Assembly (NCBI GenBank): GCA_963973795.1
Contig: CAXBAF010000034.1
Coordinates: 1-34,409, forward strand
Length of the DNA stretch: 34,409 nucleotides
From: UBA1926 sp002337215
Lineage (GTDB): Bacteria > Planctomycetota > Phycisphaerae > Phycisphaerales > UBA1924
Direction of reading: 5' to 3'
The position numbers were made by a program, and so were the translations under genes. Shown piece after piece: positions 32,622-34,409 of the stretch. Numbering within the stretch: position 1 is the first letter of the stretch; every line of letters starts with the position of its first letter. The notes under the pieces were generated by a model. That model did not search any database and was not told the origin of the DNA. It was given only the letters and a program-made list of their open reading frames with translations.

Positions 32622-33060
32622 GCCTCGTAACGGAGTGGTTTGCACCGCTCTGAAGCTTGGCTCACCCCGCGGAAGCGGGGATCAAGATCCTCTCGGGTTG
32701 ATCCTGAGAATTCTTGGGCTCTTTGACAACCGGATATCGACGGGCAGATTTTGGCCCCGTCTTTCCCCCTACTGACTTGTTGAGTCGTTGGTTTGGGGAC
32801 TGATTTTCCGTCTTGTAGGCGGGGCCTTGTTGAGTATCTCGTAGCGTTTAGAGCTGGTATCGATCCGGCAGTCTACCTAGGGCTGTTCGGGTCGGATGTT
32901 CGTCCTGGACTTGGTGAGCGGTTCGCTGTGACACCATTTTAAAGACTCCCGAAATCTTAGGGGGTCCATCATGCAATCCAGGGCGTGCACTGTGCTCTTG
33001 CCGTGCCGTGTCGTTCGGTCCTCTTCGGAGGATTGTTTCGTCCCGGCGTTTGGTAGGAGT
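32622..33060 (+). other. 23S rRNA leader with stems
   Basis: The ~440-bp stretch codes for no plausible protein. It contains several stems: GAGTGG/CCGCTC near 32633-32650, CCCCGC-GGAA-GCGGGG (32665-32680), GATCAA/TTGATC (32680-32685 with 32698-32703), GACTCCC/GGGGGTC (32943-32949 with 32959-32965), and TCCTC-TTCG-GAGGA (33019-33032). Together with the boxA-like site, this is what a pre-rRNA leader with antitermination and processing signals would hold. No 16S sequence or tRNA is present. Confidence 0.6.
32717..32728 (+). promoter_or_regulatory. boxA-like antitermination site
   Basis: GGCTCTTTGACA closely matches the bacterial rrn boxA (TGCTCTTTAACA in E. coli), which recruits NusB/NusE to protect rRNA transcripts from Rho. 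It lies ~100 nt after the predicted transcription start, a usual place. Confidence 0.6.

Positions 33061-34409
<1,349 letters not shown>

Noticed and set aside
32723..32728. TTGACA as a second promoter -35 element
   Set aside because: It is part of the boxA-like GGCTCTTTGACA and no good -10 lies 16-18 nt downstream.

Overview
The window is high-GC chromosomal DNA that most likely comes from a planctomycete of the class Phycisphaerae. This rests on marks seen in the sequence. Two secreted proteins end in a duplicated 'PFGV.DL.D' tag closing with Gly-Cys, which I know as the GC-type dockerin-like tag of that group. One protein ends in a PEP-CTERM-like tail. There is a giant PQQ-type beta-propeller protein, a Ser/Thr kinase with TPR repeats, a PilM-led pilus cluster without a standard PilN/PilO/PilP set, and a 23S rRNA gene with no 16S gene in front of it. 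No phage, transposon, CRISPR array or tRNA was seen.

Layout. 1-1.2 kb: a gene fragment, a YkgJ-type cysteine-cluster protein (minus strand) and a small lipoprotein; here the + strand is C-rich, unlike the rest. 1.3-2.9 kb: a GC-tagged secreted protein and a convergent PEP-CTERM-type protein share a terminator region. 3.2-8.4 kb (minus): a 1477-aa beta-propeller/helical-repeat protein followed by a conserved-looking unknown. 8.5-9.6 kb: a small membrane protein and a WHy/LEA14-like lipoprotein. 9.7-13.2 kb (minus): a DUF3299-like membrane-anchored protein and a LolD/MacB-type ABC transporter pair. 13.2-15.8 kb: a tightly overlapping four-gene membrane redox module (membrane protein, 39-aa single-helix peptide, ferric-reductase-like/Rieske fusion, membrane-anchored Cys/His protein). 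15.9-18.4 kb: a receptor-like Ser/Thr kinase with 42-residue TPR repeats. 18.6-20.5 kb: a second GC-tagged exported protein. 20.6-23.2 kb: a sugar-nucleotide epimerase coupled to a 66-aa protein, then a membrane peptide coupled to a family-4-like uracil-DNA glycosylase that lacks three of the four expected Fe-S cysteines. 23.3-23.5 kb: a candidate structured RNA ending in a strong intrinsic terminator. 23.6-24.5 kb (minus): a CusF-like copper-binding lipoprotein and an unknown small protein, separated by a terminator. 24.8-26.5 kb: a MEMO-family protein with an extra N-terminal domain, and a small membrane protein. 26.7-32.5 kb: a pilus operon of an elongated PilM (probably fused to a PilN-like part) and two bitopic proteins. 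32.5-34.4 kb: a 23S rRNA promoter, a structured leader with a boxA-like site, and the first ~1.35 kb of 23S rRNA, cut by the window end.

Best candidates for undescribed biology are the four-gene Rieske module, the Fe-S-depleted uracil-DNA glycosylase, the free-standing structured RNA and the rewired PilM cluster. All functions are read by eye from motifs; no database search was run.
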